This document shows, one piece after another, positions 6,066 to 7,551 of a stretch of 7,551 bases of DNA. The stretch comes from Candidatus Bathyarchaeota archaeon. GTDB lineage: Archaea; Thermoproteota; Bathyarchaeia; Bathyarchaeales; DTEX01. The position numbers and the translations under genes were made by a program. Below the pieces are notes generated by a model. It worked only from the letters and a program-made list of their open reading frames with translations, ran no database searches and was not told the origin of the DNA. Each line of letters begins with the position of its first letter. Position 1 is the stretch's first letter. The stretch lies in assembly GCA_021158305.1 (NCBI GenBank), contig JAGGUU010000047.1, positions 1-7,551 on the forward strand, given 5' to 3'.

Positions 6066-6080
6066 ATAATTTAAGCCTTT
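6066..6080 (-). promoter_or_regulatory. Candidate BRE/TATA box for glyS
   Basis: The minus strand reads AAAGGCTTAAATTAT, a purine-rich BRE-like stretch followed by a TATA-like one. It lies just after the elp3 stop. Initiation near 6045 would give a leader of about 75 nt, longer than usual. A second A/T-rich stretch nearer the start (minus strand GATAAACTAAAACG, about 6027-6041) is an alternative. Read-through from elp3 is equally possible. Confidence 0.3.
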
Positions 6081-6094
6081 TGAAAACCTTACGC

Positions 6095-7551
6095 TTAAAG
6101 CTTCTTACTCATATATACGCCATCATAATCGTATCCAAGCTTTTTATAGTATCTCTTTGTACCAAGAGCGCTTGTTACGAGAATCTTCTCCACACCATTT
6201 TCACGGCTGACACGCTCAGCCTCACATAGGAGCTTTTGTCCCCACCCCTTATGCTGTAATGCCTCTTCAGAATATTCACCTACAGGAACAAGTTCGCCGC
6301 AGACCCGAAGCTCCCTGATTATAGAAACGTTTTTACCCGCTATCTCCGGCCTATGAGCCTTCTCGGATGGAAACCTCAACCGCAAGTAACCAATGAGTAT
6401 ATCATTCTCTTTATCCTCTGCCGAGATGAAAAATTCCCTACCCATCGAGGCCTCATATTCTTGAATATATATCTTTACCTTATCTAAATCGGGGCGTACA
6501 TGATCCCTAAGCCATCTGTGACCTGCCTCTCTGCAACGTATACATCTACATCTTAAGCCTTCTCTTCTGAGCTCTTCAAGAACTAGCTCGCGCAGATTGC
6601 TTCTTTTTACACCCGCAACTATAAGGTATGCAGGTATATCCCTTTGAACACGCATTATTCTGACCCATTCAGGAATGATTTTCTTGACCTGAACGATTAA
6701 TTCTACAGCTTCCTTGGTGGTGTAAGGTTTGTATAAACCCTGCCTCCACCATTCATAAAGCTTCGTCCCTTTAATCACAAGACACGGGTATATCTTGAGC
6801 ATATCGGGTTTGAAATCTGGATTAGAGAATATCTCTTTAAAACCTTCGAGGTCACGTTTAAAATCTGATCCTGGAAGCCCAGGCATCATGTGATAAACAA
6901 CTTTTAATCCCGAATCCTTGAGAATCCTCGTAGCCTCAATAACATCGCTAACTTTATGGCCGCGATTCACAATTTCATAAATGTCATCATATATATTTTG
7001 CACACCGACTTCAACCCTAGTGACTCCCATAGAAAGCATTCTATCAACATCGATCTCCTTTGACCAATCTGGACGTGTTTCAACGGTTATTCCAACGTTT
7101 CGAATACGGCTTGTCTCAGCGTTTCTTTTCGCTTCATCAAGAGATCTTGAAACCTTTCCAGTTATGGCGTCGAGACATCTCTGCACAAACCACTCTTGAT
7201 AATGCAGAGGAGTGCTCGGAAAGGTTCCGCCCATAATTATTAATTCAACCTTATCGACTTCGTGTCCAATAGCTCTGTACTGTGCGATTCTCTGCCTGAC
7301 CTGCCGGAATGGATCATAATCGTTTTGGCGTCCCCTCAGCGCGGCCGGTTCATGCCCAGTATAACTTTGAGGAGACCCCTTAGAAGGGCCTCCTGGACAA
7401 TATATGCATGGTTCCTCTTTTGGACATGGCCAAGGCTTGGTCATAGCAGCTATAACCGTTACTCCGGAAGCCACACGTACATTCTTTCTTCGCAGAACCT
7501 TGAGGAGCTTTGCTCTCTGCGACGCGCTTAGTCGACGGATTATCTCTGAAT
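6095..7551 (-). CDS. elp3: Elp3, tRNA U34 carboxymethyl-synthesising radical SAM/acetyltransferase, 5' end outside the window
   Basis: Archaeal Elp3 acts without the other Elongator subunits, forming the cm5 group on wobble uridine 34 of tRNA from acetyl-CoA by radical SAM chemistry. Numbering from an internal GTG at 7474: the radical SAM cluster C17-x5-C23-x2-C26 (PCPKEEPCIYCPGGP), SYTGHEPAALRGRQNDYDPF (37-56), KVELIIMGGTFPS (75-87), the TIM-barrel core with VETRPDW and RVEVGVQN, and YHMMPGLPGSD (194-204). These are followed by R278-DIPAYLI, a metal-type C309-x-C311-x2-C314-x4-H319 motif, and a GNAT domain (about 335-459) with the acetyl-CoA loop QHKGWG (407-412) and RYYKKLGYDYDGVYMSKKL at the end. 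The GTG is not the start. The frame stays open for 25 more codons to the edge, and these read like Elp3 N-terminus (LLKVLRRKNVRVASGVTVIAAMTKP). Perhaps 40-70 residues are missing. Confidence 0.97.
   Translation of the reverse strand, partial: SEIIRRLSASQRAKLLKVLRRKNVRVASGVTVIAAMTKPWPCPKEEPCIYCPGGPSKGSPQSYTGHEPAALRGRQNDYDPFRQVRQRIAQYRAIGHEVDKVELIIMGGTFPSTPLHYQEWFVQRCLDAITGKVSRSLDEAKRNAETSRIRNVGITVETRPDWSKEIDVDRMLSMGVTRVEVGVQNIYDDIYEIVNRGHKVSDVIEATRILKDSGLKVVYHMMPGLPGSDFKRDLEGFKEIFSNPDFKPDMLKIYPCLVIKGTKLYEWWRQGLYKPYTTKEAVELIVQVKKIIPEWVRIMRVQRDIPAYLIVAGVKRSNLRELVLEELRREGLRCRCIRCREAGHRWLRDHVRPDLDKVKIYIQEYEASMGREFFISAEDKENDILIGYLRLRFPSEKAHRPEIAGKNVSIIRELRVCGELVPVGEYSEEALQHKGWGQKLLCEAERVSRENGVEKILVTSALGTKRYYKKLGYDYDGVYMSKKL

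Noticed and set aside
6009..6074. 21-codon plus-strand frame between elp3 and glyS
   Set aside because: Very short, no ribosome site, and it lies within the probable promoter region of glyS.
7472..7474. GTG as the start of elp3
   Set aside because: The frame is open upstream to the window edge, and those 25 codons read like the normal Elp3 N-terminal region, so this GTG is an internal valine.
7262..7531. Plus-strand 89-aa open frame opposite elp3
   Set aside because: It lies fully antisense to the conserved radical SAM N-terminus of Elp3 and has no recognisable domain. It is a shadow frame.
1..7551. CRISPR array, insertion sequence, prophage or defence island
   Set aside because: No regularly spaced repeats, transposase, integrase, terminal inverted repeats or defence-type domains are seen on either strand.

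Overview
The window looks archaeal. It holds an archaeal/eukaryotic-type glycyl-tRNA synthetase, an archaeal tRNA-splicing endonuclease (EndA), a stand-alone archaeal Elp3, a DUF47 (PhoU-like) protein and a winged-helix protein of the type often annotated ArnR1-like. Starts are a mix of ATG and TTG, with GAGG/GGAGGT Shine-Dalgarno sites 8-12 nt upstream, and the spacers are A+T-rich with TATA-like boxes. A soluble-looking histidine kinase argues against Sulfolobales or Thermoproteales, which generally lack two-component kinases. A Bathyarchaeia/Thaumarchaeota-like or other TACK lineage is my best guess; this is an inference from gene content, not a phylogeny.

Layout. Positions 1-1292 (+) are a histidine kinase whose reading frame is still open at the left edge. 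All other genes lie on the minus strand and converge on the kinase. Read in their own direction from the right edge they are: elp3 (open at the right edge, stop at 6095), glyS (5969-4227), a DUF47/PhoU-like gene (4115-3456), endA (3438-2881, or from 3456 with a 1-nt overlap), an unrecognised 189-aa coiled-coil protein (2749-2180), a small winged-helix regulator (1958-1689) and a small three-helix membrane protein (1619-1326). No gene-free stretch exceeds 300 bases. The longest is 1959-2179, which is A/T-rich and carries a candidate promoter and a 10-bp direct repeat.

Function. Three of the minus-strand genes act on tRNA: Elp3 modifies wobble U34, GlyRS charges tRNA-Gly and EndA removes introns. 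The DUF47 protein sits directly upstream of endA, nearly overlapping it, with no phosphate transporter gene visible. The regulator and membrane protein at the left end look like a small accessory pair. I see no CRISPR array, transposon, tRNA, rRNA or defence cassette. Most of the window is ordinary core-genome content. The parts least explained are the 189-aa protein, the kinase's N-terminal region, and the regulator/membrane pair with the repeats around it.
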